Below are positions 37,083-46,987 of a stretch of DNA of 64,000 nt, piece after piece; the stretch's first letter is position 1; every line of letters starts with the position of its first letter. This DNA is from Planctomycetota bacterium (GTDB lineage: Bacteria; Planctomycetota; UBA1135; UBA2386). The notes beneath the pieces were generated by a model. The model had not been told where the DNA came from. It saw only the letters and a program-made list of their open reading frames with translations, and ran no database searches. The position numbers and the translations under genes are program-made. The stretch spans positions 1-64,000 of the forward strand of contig JANQJF010000050.1 in NCBI GenBank assembly GCA_028281765.1, in the 5' to 3' direction.

Positions 37083-38381
37083 ATGACCGACTTTCTCTCC
37101 TACGATTCGTCCGCGAGCCCGGCCTCGGCCCACCGCTGGGACGGTATCCAGCGCGACTACACCCCGGAGGACGTCGCCAGGCTCCGCGGCTCGGTGCGCG
37201 TTCGCCATACGCTCGCGGAGCTCGGTTCGCAGCGGCTGTGGGATCTGCTCCACACTCAGGACTACGTGCATGCGCTCGGCGCGCTGACCGGCAACCAGGC
37301 CGTGCAGCAGGTCAAGGCGGGGCTCAAGGCGATTTACCTCAGCGGTTGGCAGGTCGCGGCCGACGCCAACCTGGCCGGGCACATGTATCCCGACCAGAGC
37401 CTGTACCCGTCGAACTCGGTGCCGCACGTCGTGCAGCGCATCAATCAGGCGCTGCAGCGCGCCGACCAGATCGCGCACCTCGAAGGCGGCGACGACACGC
37501 ACTGGTTCGCGCCGATCATGGCCGATGCGGAAGCGGGCTTCGGCGGCCCGCTCAACGCGTTCGAGCTCATGAAGTCGATGATCCAAGCCGGCGCGTCGGG
37601 CGTGCACTTCGAAGATCAGCTCGCGTCCGAGAAGAAGTGCGGCCACCTCGGCGGCAAGGTGCTCGTGCCGACGCAGACGTTCGTGCGCACGCTGAACGCC
37701 GCGCGCCTCGCGGCCGACGTGCTCGAAGTGCCGACGATCCTCGTCGCGCGCACCGACGCCGACGCGGCGGCTCTGATCACTGCCGACGTCGACGAACGCG
37801 ACCACAAGTTCTTGACCGGCGAGCGCACGCCGGAAGGCTTCTTCCGCACGAAGCCCGGCATCGAGCAGGCGATCAGCCGAGGCCTGTCGTACGCTCCGTA
37901 CGCCGACCTCGTCTGGTGCGAGACGTCGACGCCCGACCTCGGTCAGGCCAAGATGTTCGCCGAGGCGATCCGCGCGAAGTTCCCGAACAAGCTGCTCGCC
38001 TACAACTGCTCGCCGTCATTCAACTGGAAGGCGAAGCTCGACGACTCGACGATCGAGCGCTTCCAGCGGGAGCTCGGCGCGATGGGCTACAAGTTCCAGT
38101 TCGTCACGCTGGCCGGGTTCCACGCGCTGAACAACAGCATGTTCGAGCTCGCGACCGACTACTGCGACCGCGGCATGAGCGCCTACTCGGAGCTGCAGCA
38201 GCGTGAGTTCGCGAACGAGGCGAACGGCTACACCGCGACGAAGCACCAGCGCGAAGTCGGCACCGGCTACTTCGACGCGGTCACGAACGCGGTGTCGAAG
38301 GGCGAGTCATCCACGACGGCTCTGGACGGTTCGACGGAGACCGACCAGTTCTACGGCGGCGCCGACCAGAAGAGCGCCTGA
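37083..38381 (+). CDS. aceA: Isocitrate lyase
   Basis: 432 aa. Splits isocitrate into succinate and glyoxylate. The catalytic signature [16 protein letters not shown] (about residues 180-195) is intact, as are [19 protein letters not shown]-type [15 protein letters not shown] and [12 protein letters not shown]. Length matches the E. coli-type enzyme (434 aa). Last gene of the DUF4388-aceB-aceA run; a hairpin that could end transcription follows within 10 bp. Confidence 0.97.
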   Translation: MTDFLSYDSSASPASAHRWDGIQRDYTPEDVARLRGSVRVRHTLAELGSQRLWDLLHTQDYVHALGALTGNQAVQQVKAGLKAIYLSGWQVAADANLAGHMYPDQSLYPSNSVPHVVQRINQALQRADQIAHLEGGDDTHWFAPIMADAEAGFGGPLNAFELMKSMIQAGASGVHFEDQLASEKKCGHLGGKVLVPTQTFVRTLNAARLAADVLEVPTILVARTDADAAALITADVDERDHKFLTGERTPEGFFRTKPGIEQAISRGLSYAPYADLVWCETSTPDLGQAKMFAEAIRAKFPNKLLAYNCSPSFNWKAKLDDSTIERFQRELGAMGYKFQFVTLAGFHALNNSMFELATDYCDRGMSAYSELQQREFANEANGYTATKHQREVGTGYFDAVTNAVSKGESSTTALDGSTETDQFYGGADQKSA

Positions 38382-38389
38382 TCGGCGCG

Positions 38390-38408
38390 CGGCTTCGTTC
38401 AGAAGCCG
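38390..38408. terminator. Hairpin between convergent aceA and sulfotransferase genes
   Basis: CGGCTTC and GAAGCCG form a 7-bp perfect stem with a five-base loop, 9 bp after the aceA stop and spanning the sulfotransferase stop codon. Its place between convergent genes suggests a shared bidirectional terminator, although no strong T-run is present on either side. Confidence 0.5.
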
Positions 38409-39490
38409 TACAAGGCGCCGACCGCGGTTCCGCGCACGACCGACTCGATGCGCTGCACGTCCGTCGCGGACAGCTCGGCCTGCCACTTCTTCGCGGAGTG
38501 CATCGGGTTCTTGAATACGCTGTAGAACGAGCTGTGCTCGATCGCCGTGCTCCTGCGGATGAAGTCCGCGGTCTGGTCGTGCCAGGACAGGTCCGCGAAA
38601 TCGAACAGGCTCCGCGCGACGCTCGCCGGCTCTGCGCACAGATCCTCGAACCGGACGGTCATTACGTTCGGCAGCGAGTCCGTCGTCGCCACGATCTCGT
38701 GAGTGCCGGCGACCCAGCGCCAGGCGAGCTTTTCGGACGGCGCCATCGCGTCGAAGTCGGCCGCGGTCAGGCGCCGTTCCCGCGCGGACTCCGATCGCAG
38801 GCACACGCCGACGAGGCCCGGATCCTCACTCGGGGAACTGAGGAACTTTGCCGCACGGGTGCCGCGCAACACGGAGCCGACGTACCCGCACGGGTGACGC
38901 AGGATCGAGATGGAGCGTGACTGCGGCAACAGGCGTGCGAGAGTGCCGAGGATCGGCGTGCAGCTCACCGACTTCCACACCGGCCGAACGTGCACCATGC
39001 GGTGCATCGCGATGCCGTCCGGGATGTCCTCGGGTTCGCGTCCGAGACGGGTGGCAAGCCGTGCGGTGTGGAGCTGCAGCCAGCGGCGCACCCACGCGAC
39101 GCGCGGGTAGTGGCATTTTCGAAACCACGGGGCCTTGAGCACGCTTCGCGGTTTCGTGGACCCGAGCGCGGCGTCGGCGAAATCAAACACAGCTTCCGCG
39201 TAGCGCGAGTCATAGCTCACGGGGAGGCGGGGACGGACGAACTTCTCGTACATCAGCGCGTCCGGCTCGTGTCTGTAGAGCGTGCGTGGGTGGCTGTCGA
39301 AGATCTTGCCGAGCCACGTCGTCCCCGATCGTGGCAGTCCCATCAGCATGATGAAGCGTCGCGCGCACAGCCGATTCGGATCGGGACGAAACTCACCCGA
39401 CGACGGGTTGGCCGTGGGCGGACGGAACCGAAGGAGTTCCCCCTTCGGCAGCGGGAGGTTGCGCTCCGGTAGACCCTCGGGACGTCGCAT
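38399..39490 (-). CDS. Sulfotransferase family protein
   Basis: 363 aa. The PAPS 5'-phosphosulfate-binding loop is LMGLPRSGTTWLGKIFDSHP (about residues 49-68). A 3'-phosphate-binding segment, SISILRHPCGYVGSVLRG, is near residue 200 with the usual Arg and Ser. The C-terminal part contains LPNVMTVRFEDLCAEPASVARSLF, a common sulfotransferase motif. No signal peptide. Acceptor unknown: a glycan, lipid or small molecule. An internal Met directly before the PAPS loop makes the first 45 residues uncertain. Monocistronic and divergent from the acyltransferase gene. Confidence 0.85.
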   Translation of the reverse strand: MRRPEGLPERNLPLPKGELLRFRPPTANPSSGEFRPDPNRLCARRFIMLMGLPRSGTTWLGKIFDSHPRTLYRHEPDALMYEKFVRPRLPVSYDSRYAEAVFDFADAALGSTKPRSVLKAPWFRKCHYPRVAWVRRWLQLHTARLATRLGREPEDIPDGIAMHRMVHVRPVWKSVSCTPILGTLARLLPQSRSISILRHPCGYVGSVLRGTRAAKFLSSPSEDPGLVGVCLRSESARERRLTAADFDAMAPSEKLAWRWVAGTHEIVATTDSLPNVMTVRFEDLCAEPASVARSLFDFADLSWHDQTADFIRRSTAIEHSSFYSVFKNPMHSAKKWQAELSATDVQRIESVVRGTAVGALYGF

Positions 39491-39634
39491 GGCGCGAATT
39501 CTGCGGAGAGCGCATCAAGGCAAGGCCTAGGCGAGATGAGGGTCTGGCGCGGACTCCGTGAACGAAGCTTCCTGAGACCTTGAGCGCACCTTCACTCGGA
39601 TTGTCGATGGTTCTCGCGGTTCGAGAACACAGAC

Positions 39635-41434
39635 ATGAAGAACGACTCTCCGTTTCGCATTGGTTCTGGTCGCTGGCAACGCGCGCTGTCGCCGATCACA
39701 CGGCTCGCGGAAGTCTTGCTCGGGCTCAAGCAGCTCGACGCGAAGTACGACTCCCTGGGTCATCTCACGGACGTCGACGAATTCCTGGATCGGGCGCTCG
39801 AGATGCTCGGAGTGGAGCTCGACATGCCGGGTGGCGAACTCGAAAGGGTGCCGGCATCCGGTCCGACGATCGTCGTGGCGAATCACCCGTTCGGCGGCAT
39901 CGACGGCATGCTGCTGACTTCACTCCTGCGTCGGGTGCGCCCCGACGTGCGCGTGCTCGCGAACCAGGTTCTCGCGCGCATCGAGCCACTGCGCGAGTCG
40001 ATCATCGGCGTCGATCCCTTCGACAACCCCACGTCGCTCGGTTCAAACGCCCGTTCGATGCGAGAGGCGCTGCGGTGGGTTCGCGGCGGCGGCTTGCTGC
40101 TCGTGTTTCCGGCCGGCGAAGTCGCGCACCGACGCTGGCGCAGGCTGTCGGTGTCCGACCCGGAGTGGCAGTCGCACATCGCGCGGCTCGTGCAGCGCAC
40201 CGGCGCGAGCGTGACTCCGATCTTCGTCGGTGGTCACAACAGTGCGGCGTTCCAGCTCGCGGGTCTGCTACACCCGCGACTGCGCACGCTGATGCTGCCG
40301 CGGGAACTCTTGTCGGGCTCGCGGCGCGTACCCGTGCGCGTGGGGCATGTGATCACTCCGAATCGGCTCGCTTGGCAGGACGATCCTCGGGAGCTGACCG
40401 ACTACCTGCGCTTGCGCACGGAGATCCTCTCGAGGCGCGTCGATCGCAAGGTCGCGTCGCGAGTCGAGCGGGTCCTGGAGCCGCTGGCGGGGCCGATCCC
40501 GCGGCACGCGTTGACTCGCGAGATCGCGGCTCTTCCCCCGGCGAGTCTTCTCGTGGAGTCGCGCAAGTGTCGGGTCCACCTGGTGACAGCGGAGCAGGCG
40601 CCGCACGCGCTGCTGGAGATCGGTCGGCTCCGGGAGGAGGCGTTCCGGGCCGTCGGCGAAGGCACGGGACGCGCGCGCGACATCGACGCGTTCGACAACA
40701 CCTACCACCACCTGATCGCCTGGGATCCCGTCGGGGAGCGCATCCTCGGCGCATACCGACTCGGCCTCACGGACCGCATCGCCGGAGGCGAGGGCGCCGG
40801 ACTCTACTCGAGCACGCTGTTCCGTTTCGGCCCCGACTTCCTCCGGCGCGTGATGCCGGGCATCGAGCTCGGTCGATCGTTCGTGCGTATCGAATGCCAG
40901 CGGGACTCCCTGACACTACTGATGCTGTGGCGGGGGATCGGTGCGTTCGTTGCTGCCAACCCGCAGTACCACATGCTTTTCGGCCCGGTCAGCATCAGCG
41001 CCGAGTACGACCCGACGTCGCTCGCCCTGATGGTCGACCACCTGCGCGAGTGCGAAGGGTTGCCGGACATCGCCCGCGACGTGCGGCCGCGAAACCCTGT
41101 TTCTGCCCGGCGGCTTCGACGCGGCAGCTTCGCCTGGTCGCCGGGGATGCTGACCGACCTCGACCAAGTGTCCGCGATGATTTCGGAGATCGAACGCGAT
41201 CACAAAGGCGTGCCGGTCTTGCTGCGGGAGTACCTCAAGCTCGGTGGCAAGATCCTCGCGTTCAACGTCGACCCGGACTTCGCCGACGCGATCGACGGCC
41301 TCGTCCTCGTCGATCTGCGGGATACGCCCATCAGATTGCTAAACCGCTACTTGGGCGAAGAGGCGGCTTCTCGTCTGCTGGATGCAGGGCGAAGCAAGCA
41401 GAATCTCGAGCTGTCCGCGTGGTCGTCCGAGTAG
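39635..41434 (+). CDS. Bifunctional acyltransferase, OlsF-like (PlsC-type plus GNAT-type)
   Basis: 599 aa. The N-terminal domain (about 30-265) is a PlsC-like acyltransferase with the HX4D motif in VVANHPFGGIDGM (near residue 83) and LLLVFPAGEVAHRR. The C-terminal domain (about 300-470) is GNAT/OlsB-like: IGRLREEAFRAVGEGTGR, WDPVGERILGAYRLG, then the core IELGRSFVRIECQRDS and LFGPVSIS. This order is that of OlsF, which makes ornithine lipids by N-acylating ornithine (C-terminal part) and adding a second acyl chain (N-terminal part). Ornithine lipids are known from planctomycetes. Membrane-associated, with no clear transmembrane segment. A competing plus-frame of similar length (39580-41439) is a shadow rich in Arg and Ala. 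Confidence 0.82.
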   Translation: MKNDSPFRIGSGRWQRALSPITRLAEVLLGLKQLDAKYDSLGHLTDVDEFLDRALEMLGVELDMPGGELERVPASGPTIVVANHPFGGIDGMLLTSLLRRVRPDVRVLANQVLARIEPLRESIIGVDPFDNPTSLGSNARSMREALRWVRGGGLLLVFPAGEVAHRRWRRLSVSDPEWQSHIARLVQRTGASVTPIFVGGHNSAAFQLAGLLHPRLRTLMLPRELLSGSRRVPVRVGHVITPNRLAWQDDPRELTDYLRLRTEILSRRVDRKVASRVERVLEPLAGPIPRHALTREIAALPPASLLVESRKCRVHLVTAEQAPHALLEIGRLREEAFRAVGEGTGRARDIDAFDNTYHHLIAWDPVGERILGAYRLGLTDRIAGGEGAGLYSSTLFRFGPDFLRRVMPGIELGRSFVRIECQRDSLTLLMLWRGIGAFVAANPQYHMLFGPVSISAEYDPTSLALMVDHLRECEGLPDIARDVRPRNPVSARRLRRGSFAWSPGMLTDLDQVSAMISEIERDHKGVPVLLREYLKLGGKILAFNVDPDFADAIDGLVLVDLRDTPIRLLNRYLGEEAASRLLDAGRSKQNLELSAWSSE

Positions 41435-41447
41435 TATGAGGCCCCAG

Positions 41448-41461
41448 TAAAGAAGTCTTTA
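41448..41461. promoter_or_regulatory. Palindrome in ppk promoter region
   Basis: TAAAGA-AG-TCTTTA is a 14-bp perfect palindrome, AT-rich within very GC-rich DNA, 75 bp upstream of the ppk start. It runs directly into TATATAGG, which could serve as a -10 element, so a dimeric regulator bound here could control ppk. The region also lies just past the stop of the acyltransferase gene. Confidence 0.45.
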
Positions 41462-41535
41462 TATAGGCGCTCCCACCTTTTCGACGATGACTGGATCTCC
41501 ATGCTCGTGAGTCCTGCCGACGGGCAGGCATCACC

Positions 41536-43764
41536 ATGGACGATCCTTCCGCTTCCGATTCATCGTCATCGCCCGGCCGCAGCGAACCGACCGAACCGCG
41601 GCCAATCCACGTGATGTCCGAGACCGCACAGCTCTACTTCAACCGCGAGCTGAGTCTCCTCGAGTTCAACCGACGTGTGCTCGAGCTGTCGCGCGATCCG
41701 GACGTTCCGCTACTCGAGCGCCTTCGGTTCCTGTCGATCTCGACGTCGAACCTCGACGAGTTCTTCGAGATCCGCGTCTCGGGTCTGAAGCAGCAGATCG
41801 CCTACGACGTCGGCTTGTCCAAGCCGGATCGGCTTCGGCCGGAAAAGGTGTTCGCGCTCGTCGCCGAGTACGCGCACGAACTCGTCGCGGCGCAGTACGG
41901 CGTGCTCGAGAACGAGATTCTTCCGGCGCTCGAGCAGGAGGGCATCCACCTCAGCGATGCCAGTGAGTGGACGCCCGAGCAGGCCGCGTGGGCCAAGGAC
42001 TACTTCGAGAGCAAAGTGCGCCCGGTCCTCACTCCGATCGGGCTGGATCCTGCGCACCCGTTCCCGCGGACGATCAACAAGAGCCTCAACTTCGTCGTCT
42101 CGCTCAAGGGCAAGGATGCCTTCGGTCGGACGAGCCGCGTCGCGGTCGTGCAGGCGCCGCGCATCCTGCCACGCCTGATCGAGGTGCCCGTCAAGATTGC
42201 GAGCGCGCGCCACGATTTCGTGCTGCTGTCGTCGATCATCCACGCGCACGTCGCGGAGCTGTTCCCGGGTATGAAGGTCCGTGGCTGCTACCAGTTCCGC
42301 GTCACTCGCAACAGCGACCTGTGGGTCGACGAGGAAGAGGTCGAAGACCTGATGAAGGCGCTCGAGGGCAAGCTGCTCGCGCGTCCGTACGCCGCGCCGG
42401 TTCGCCTCGAGTGCGACCACGAGTGCCCGGAAGACGTCGAACGGTTCTTGCTCGATCAGTTCGAGCTCGGTCCGGACGATTCGTATCGCGTTTCCGGGCC
42501 GGTCAACCTCAACCGACTGCAGTCGCTCTACGACCTCGTCGACGATCCGCGCCTCAAGTTCCCGCCGTTCGTGCCCTCGGTGCCGACTGAGCTCACCGGC
42601 GACCTGGGCATCTTCGACGCGATCAAGCGCGGGGACATGCTGTTGCATCACCCGTACCAGTCGATATTGCCCGTCGTCGAGCTGCTGCGGGAGGCGTCGC
42701 AAGATCCGGACGTGCTCGCGATCAAGCAGACCGTGTACCGAACCGGGACCGAGTCGCCGCTCGCGGACGCGCTGATCGAAGCCGCGCGGGCCGGCAAGGA
42801 AGTGACCGCGGTCGTCGAGTTGCGTGCGCGCTTCGACGAGGCCAACAACATCGACCTCGCGACGCGCCTGCAGGAAGCGGGCGCCAAAGTCGTGTACGGC
42901 ATTGTCGGCTACAAGGCGCACTCCAAGATGCTGCTCGTCGTGCGGCAGGAGGGCGACAAGCTGCGTCGCTACTGCCACCTCGGCACCGGCAACTACCACA
43001 CCGGCACGAGTCGGGCCTACACCGACTTCGGTATCCTCACATGCGATCCCGAAGTGGGGCAGGACGTGCACGACCTGTTTCAGCAGCTCACGGGTCTGGG
43101 CAAGGTGTCGCGCGCGCGCCGCTTGCTGCAGTCGCCCTTTACGCTGCACCCCGCGATGATCGAGCGCATTCGCGCGGAGACCGAGGCGGCCAAGGCGGGA
43201 CGCAAGTCCCGCATCATCATCAAGATGAACGCCCTCATCGAAGAGCAGGTCATCCAGGCGATGTACGAAGCGTCGAATGCCGGCGTGCAGATCGACCTGA
43301 TCGTGCGCGGCATTTGCTGTCTGCGACCGGGCGTGCCGGGCTTGTCGGAGAACATCCGCGTGCGCTCGGTGCTCGGGCGCTTCCTCGAGCACAGCCGCAT
43401 CTTCTACTTCTATGCGGACGGCAAGGAGGTCGTGTACTGCTCGAGTGCGGACTGGATGCCGCGCAACTTCTTCCGCCGCGTCGAGACGTGCTTCCCGGTC
43501 ACGGACCGCAAGCTGCGTCGGCGTGTGATCGAAGAGGGCCTCGAGCCGTATCTGGAAGACGACACGCGCACCTGGGAGCTGCGCGCGGACGGAGTCTACG
43601 AGCGCGTCCGGTCGACCGGTCGACTGCCGATGAACGCGCAACAGACCTTGCTCGCGCGCTTGTCCGAGGATCCGGGCTCACCGCCGCCCGATGACGAGAT
43701 GACGCCGTTCCGCGGGTCGCAGTCGCTGTCGAAGCACGATGACGACGGGCAGCGCACCGCGTGA
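41536..43764 (+). CDS. ppk1: Polyphosphate kinase 1
   Basis: 742 aa. Reversibly polymerises the gamma-phosphate of ATP into polyphosphate. After a disordered Ser/Pro-rich N-terminus (1-30) come YFNRELSLLEFNRRVLE and LSISTSNLDEFFEIRV, the PPK1 N-domain motifs. The phospholipase D-like catalytic part carries YKAHSKMLLVV with the phospho-accepting His (near residue 460), HLGTGNYHTGTSRAYTDFG with the second essential His, and SRIFYFYADGKEVVYCSSADWMPRN. The C-terminal tail is charged. Convergent with the exopolyphosphatase gene (22 bp between), so synthesis and breakdown genes sit side by side. Confidence 0.96.
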   Translation: MDDPSASDSSSSPGRSEPTEPRPIHVMSETAQLYFNRELSLLEFNRRVLELSRDPDVPLLERLRFLSISTSNLDEFFEIRVSGLKQQIAYDVGLSKPDRLRPEKVFALVAEYAHELVAAQYGVLENEILPALEQEGIHLSDASEWTPEQAAWAKDYFESKVRPVLTPIGLDPAHPFPRTINKSLNFVVSLKGKDAFGRTSRVAVVQAPRILPRLIEVPVKIASARHDFVLLSSIIHAHVAELFPGMKVRGCYQFRVTRNSDLWVDEEEVEDLMKALEGKLLARPYAAPVRLECDHECPEDVERFLLDQFELGPDDSYRVSGPVNLNRLQSLYDLVDDPRLKFPPFVPSVPTELTGDLGIFDAIKRGDMLLHHPYQSILPVVELLREASQDPDVLAIKQTVYRTGTESPLADALIEAARAGKEVTAVVELRARFDEANNIDLATRLQEAGAKVVYGIVGYKAHSKMLLVVRQEGDKLRRYCHLGTGNYHTGTSRAYTDFGILTCDPEVGQDVHDLFQQLTGLGKVSRARRLLQSPFTLHPAMIERIRAETEAAKAGRKSRIIIKMNALIEEQVIQAMYEASNAGVQIDLIVRGICCLRPGVPGLSENIRVRSVLGRFLEHSRIFYFYADGKEVVYCSSADWMPRNFFRRVETCFPVTDRKLRRRVIEEGLEPYLEDDTRTWELRADGVYERVRSTGRLPMNAQQTLLARLSEDPGSPPPDDEMTPFRGSQSLSKHDDDGQRTA

Positions 43765-43786
43765 CGCGGCTTCGTGGTCCCGACGC

Positions 43787-45310
43787 TCAGTTGCTCCAGT
43801 CGAACTCGAACTCGAGCTCCAAGCCGGCGCTCGCGAGGTAGCGCACTTCGCTGTTGAGGTCCTCGGTCATCAGCGCGGCTTCGCGATCGGCGGGGAGGGA
43901 TACCCCCAGGTAGTTGCCGTCGCCGCGAATCTGGCCGTTCGTCCCGCCGTCGGCGCGACTGCGGTTCAGGATGACGGCGAGACGGAGCAGGCAGCACAGT
44001 CGGAGGAGCTGTCTCCGGGAGACGGTCGGGTGCGCCGGAAACTCTGCGGACGCCAGCTTGCGACGGTGGTGCCGAATGAGCGCCGCGACACAGCTGCGGT
44101 CGTACGAAGTCAGCCCGGTCACCGCGCTGTTGAGAACGAGGTATTCGCCGTGACGGTGATAGGCCGTGTGCGACAGGCACAGCCCGATCTCGTGCAGGCG
44201 AGACGCGCACGTCAACAGGCGGCGTGCGTCCGCGGACTCGAGTCCCCAGGCCTCGGCGACGTGCGTGCGCAGCGCCTCGGCCGTGGCCGCGACGCGGTCG
44301 GCTTGCGCGACGTCGATCCCGAAGCGCGAGATCAGCTGGCGCACGGAGTGTTCGACCGCACACTCGCGATGATCGCGATCGGCCAGGTCGTGGATCAGTC
44401 CCTCGCGTAGGCCGGTTGGCAGCGCGCGCATCGACTCGATGTCGAAGGCGTCGAACGCCGCGATGAGCACGGCGATGCCTCCCGGCAGCACCGCGAGGCG
44501 CTCTTCGCTGACGCCGTCCAGTCCGACCTGCAGGACGTGACCCGCGTTCGCGAATCGCTTGCGCAACGTCCGCAGCGCGCGTCGCCGGATCTCGTGGGAA
44601 CCGAGTCGCTCCGCGTGCAGGATGCGCTGGATCGCGTTGATCGTTCCGGCAGTCCCGATCGCCTGCGGGAAGCCGTCCTCTCCGGGGTCGAAGGCCTCCG
44701 CGTGCTCGCGGAGCGCATCGCGCGCCCACTCGATCGCCGCCTCGAAGCGACGCTTCGAGCACGTGCCGCGCGGGAAGAATCGTTCTGTCCCGCTCACGCA
44801 ACCGATGCCGACGCTCGCGGCGCGCACGACGGAGCCCTCGCGATCGTGCACGAACTCGGTGCTGCCGCCGCCGATGTCGAGGACGAAGCGCTCGCTGTGA
44901 TCGTTGGCGGTGCACGCGGCGACCGCGCGGTTGATCAGTCGCGCCTCCTCGACGCCGTCGATGACTTCGATCGGATGCCCGAGAGCAGTGGCACCCTCTT
45001 CGAGAAACTCGGCATCGTTGGCCCGCCGAAGGGCGTGGGTGCCGACGGCGCGAATGTCGTCGCGCTCGAACTCCCGGAGCCGGTCGCCGAAGCGACGCAG
45101 GCAGCGCAGCGCGATCCGGCGCGTCTCGCCGCGGATCCGGCCGTCGTCGTCGAGAGCCGGTTCGAGGCGGATCCGCTCGCGAATACGGTCGACGATGCGT
45201 GCGCCGCGATCGTCGATGCGGACCACGACGAGGTAGAAGCTGTTGGAGCCGAGTTCGACAGCCGCCACGGTTCGCGCCGCCCGACGCGTGTCCCGGACCG
45301 GTGCGACCAC
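43787..45310 (-). CDS. ppx: Exopolyphosphatase (Ppx/GppA family)
   Basis: 507 aa. Removes terminal phosphate from polyphosphate (or pppGpp). The actin-fold ATPase motifs are TVAAVELGSNSFYLVVVR near the N-terminus and RFVLDIGGGSTEFVHDREG near residue 135. The C-terminal half (about 295-507) is the HD-like helical domain (CASRLHEIGLCLSHTAYHRH, VAALIRHHRRK), as in the long E. coli Ppx of 513 aa. I chose GTG at 45310 because it gives a family-like N-terminus and a GGAG lies upstream; the open frame continues to a TTG at 45400. Ppx versus GppA specificity is not decidable, but pairing with ppk1 favours polyphosphate. Confidence 0.9.
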   Translation of the reverse strand: MVAPVRDTRRAARTVAAVELGSNSFYLVVVRIDDRGARIVDRIRERIRLEPALDDDGRIRGETRRIALRCLRRFGDRLREFERDDIRAVGTHALRRANDAEFLEEGATALGHPIEVIDGVEEARLINRAVAACTANDHSERFVLDIGGGSTEFVHDREGSVVRAASVGIGCVSGTERFFPRGTCSKRRFEAAIEWARDALREHAEAFDPGEDGFPQAIGTAGTINAIQRILHAERLGSHEIRRRALRTLRKRFANAGHVLQVGLDGVSEERLAVLPGGIAVLIAAFDAFDIESMRALPTGLREGLIHDLADRDHRECAVEHSVRQLISRFGIDVAQADRVAATAEALRTHVAEAWGLESADARRLLTCASRLHEIGLCLSHTAYHRHGEYLVLNSAVTGLTSYDRSCVAALIRHHRRKLASAEFPAHPTVSRRQLLRLCCLLRLAVILNRSRADGGTNGQIRGDGNYLGVSLPADREAALMTEDLNSEVRYLASAGLELEFEFDWSN

Positions 45311-45572
45311 TACCGGCGACTCCAACTCGATGTAGGCGAAGGCTTTCGCGCCATATCCAGGGTGAGTGGGCTCGGCGGTGGCCGAGTCCTGACCTTGCAA
45401 AAGCTAGCGACCGGTCGCGCACGGTCAACCGTGTGTTCCGGCGACCCTACCGTTCACGGATTCTTTAATTTGCCCTCACGGAAGTCTTCGCGATCGGTTT
45501 CTAGCCTCCCCGCCTTCGACCCGGGCGACTCCTGTGTTTCGACCCGGGCCTCCCGTTCCCGACCGATCGATC

Positions 45573-46985
45573 ATGGCCCTTTCCGTCACCACCGTCCTCG
45601 CTCGCGCGTCTTTGGGCGTTCTCGCCTGCGCGTTCTTCTGCGGCTGCACGAGTGAGTCGACGGTCGGCAACGACCGCCAGCGGATCGGAGACACGGCCCT
45701 CGCGGAAGGCGTGCAGGGTTCGTGGGTGTTGTCGACGACCGTGACCGAGTCCGACTGCGAAACGGAAGGCGCGACGGCGCTCGCGAACCTGCAGGTCCAG
45801 AGTGAAGGCGAGCTTGGAGTCTCGCTCCTCGACTCGGACGGCTCGTTCTCGGGGCGCATCGAAGAAGCGCAGATCAAGTCCGAGCGCACGACGGGCTCCG
45901 GCGAGCAGCAGACCTACCAGCTCGGCATCGTGGGGCCGCTCAAGATGGTCGGCACGAAGACCGTCGTGGACGCCGCGGGCTGCCGCACGGTCTTCGACAT
46001 CGAGGCGATCAAGGACGACGGCACGGGCTCGATCGATTCGCTGATTCGGACGGCGATGACCGGCACCTACTCCTTCAGCGCGCTGATCAGCGAGAGCTCC
46101 GGTCTGGACGATTCGTTCCCGGTCGGCACCGCGATCGACACGAACGTGCTGATCGACGAGGGCAACGCCAGCCTGCTGTCCGTGCGGCTCTTCGACAACC
46201 CGGTGCGCCTGGACCTGCAGGGTCCGGTCAACGTTGGGCAACTCGAGGCGTTCGGCGTCGACGAGGCCGGTCTGACCTACACCTGGACCGTCGCGTTCAA
46301 CGAGTTCGAGCAGTTCGAAGCACAGCTGCTGATCTCCGACGACGTGGCGGGTGCCAGCGCCGTCGCCAGCGCGATCCTCCTGCCGCTCGAGGACTGTCCG
46401 AACGTCTCCGGGCGCTGGGACTTCGACTTCGGGTTCGGCTCGCTCACCGGCGACATGGTCCAGACGTTCTGCGCGGCCGAGTGGATCGGTCCGACCGACA
46501 CGCTGGTCGGCATCGTGCTCTCCGACAACACCTGGGCCGGCTACGGATTCGGCACGAGCGGCGAGTTCGAGTTCTCGGGCACGTTCACTGAGACGACGTT
46601 CACCGCGACCTGGGACGGGGGAACGATCTCCGGCGTCCGCCAGGTGGGCATCGGAGGCGAGGATGGGTGCTTCCCCGTCGCGCTCGGGATCTGGGACCTC
46701 GACGTGACGCACCCGGTCTTCGGGCCGCTCGCGACGTTCAACGCCGGGGTCATGACCCAGGTCGGCTGCCAGATCACTTTTGACTATGTCTCGGAGACCA
46801 CGTCTATGGTGCTGGCCGGCGTCGTCGATGCCGACGGCAATTGGGCGCCGTCCGTCAATGGCGAGATCGTGTCATTGTTCGACGAGGTCGTCGTGACTTT
46901 CAGTGGCGCTCCGGGCGTCCAGTTTTCGGGGATCACCAGCTTCGGGCCGTTCGACGACGTCTTCTTCAACGGACTGCGCAGATAG
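45573..46985 (+). CDS. Secreted lipoprotein with duplicated beta-rich domain
   Basis: 470 aa, no family recognised. A lipoprotein-type signal, ending AFFCGC, starts at the ATG at 45573; the frame opens 13 codons earlier. The mature protein is acidic and beta-rich. Two related C-terminal modules start CPNVSGRWDFDFGF (about residue 273) and CFPVALGIWDLDV (about 365); each has a Cys, a WD[FL]D motif, a second Cys about 20-30 residues on, and alternating Thr/Gly/Phe strands like lipocalin or jelly-roll barrels. First gene of the TonB-system block. An AT-rich segment around 45456-45470 could hold its promoter. A terminator-like hairpin follows. Confidence 0.7.
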   Translation: MALSVTTVLARASLGVLACAFFCGCTSESTVGNDRQRIGDTALAEGVQGSWVLSTTVTESDCETEGATALANLQVQSEGELGVSLLDSDGSFSGRIEEAQIKSERTTGSGEQQTYQLGIVGPLKMVGTKTVVDAAGCRTVFDIEAIKDDGTGSIDSLIRTAMTGTYSFSALISESSGLDDSFPVGTAIDTNVLIDEGNASLLSVRLFDNPVRLDLQGPVNVGQLEAFGVDEAGLTYTWTVAFNEFEQFEAQLLISDDVAGASAVASAILLPLEDCPNVSGRWDFDFGFGSLTGDMVQTFCAAEWIGPTDTLVGIVLSDNTWAGYGFGTSGEFEFSGTFTETTFTATWDGGTISGVRQVGIGGEDGCFPVALGIWDLDVTHPVFGPLATFNAGVMTQVGCQITFDYVSETTSMVLAGVVDADGNWAPSVNGEIVSLFDEVVVTFSGAPGVQFSGITSFGPFDDVFFNGLRR

Positions 46986-46987
46986 GC

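Noticed and set aside
39580..41439. 619-codon plus-strand frame overlapping the acyltransferase
   Set aside because: Different frame of the same DNA, Arg/Ala-rich; the other frame contains complete PlsC and GNAT motifs.
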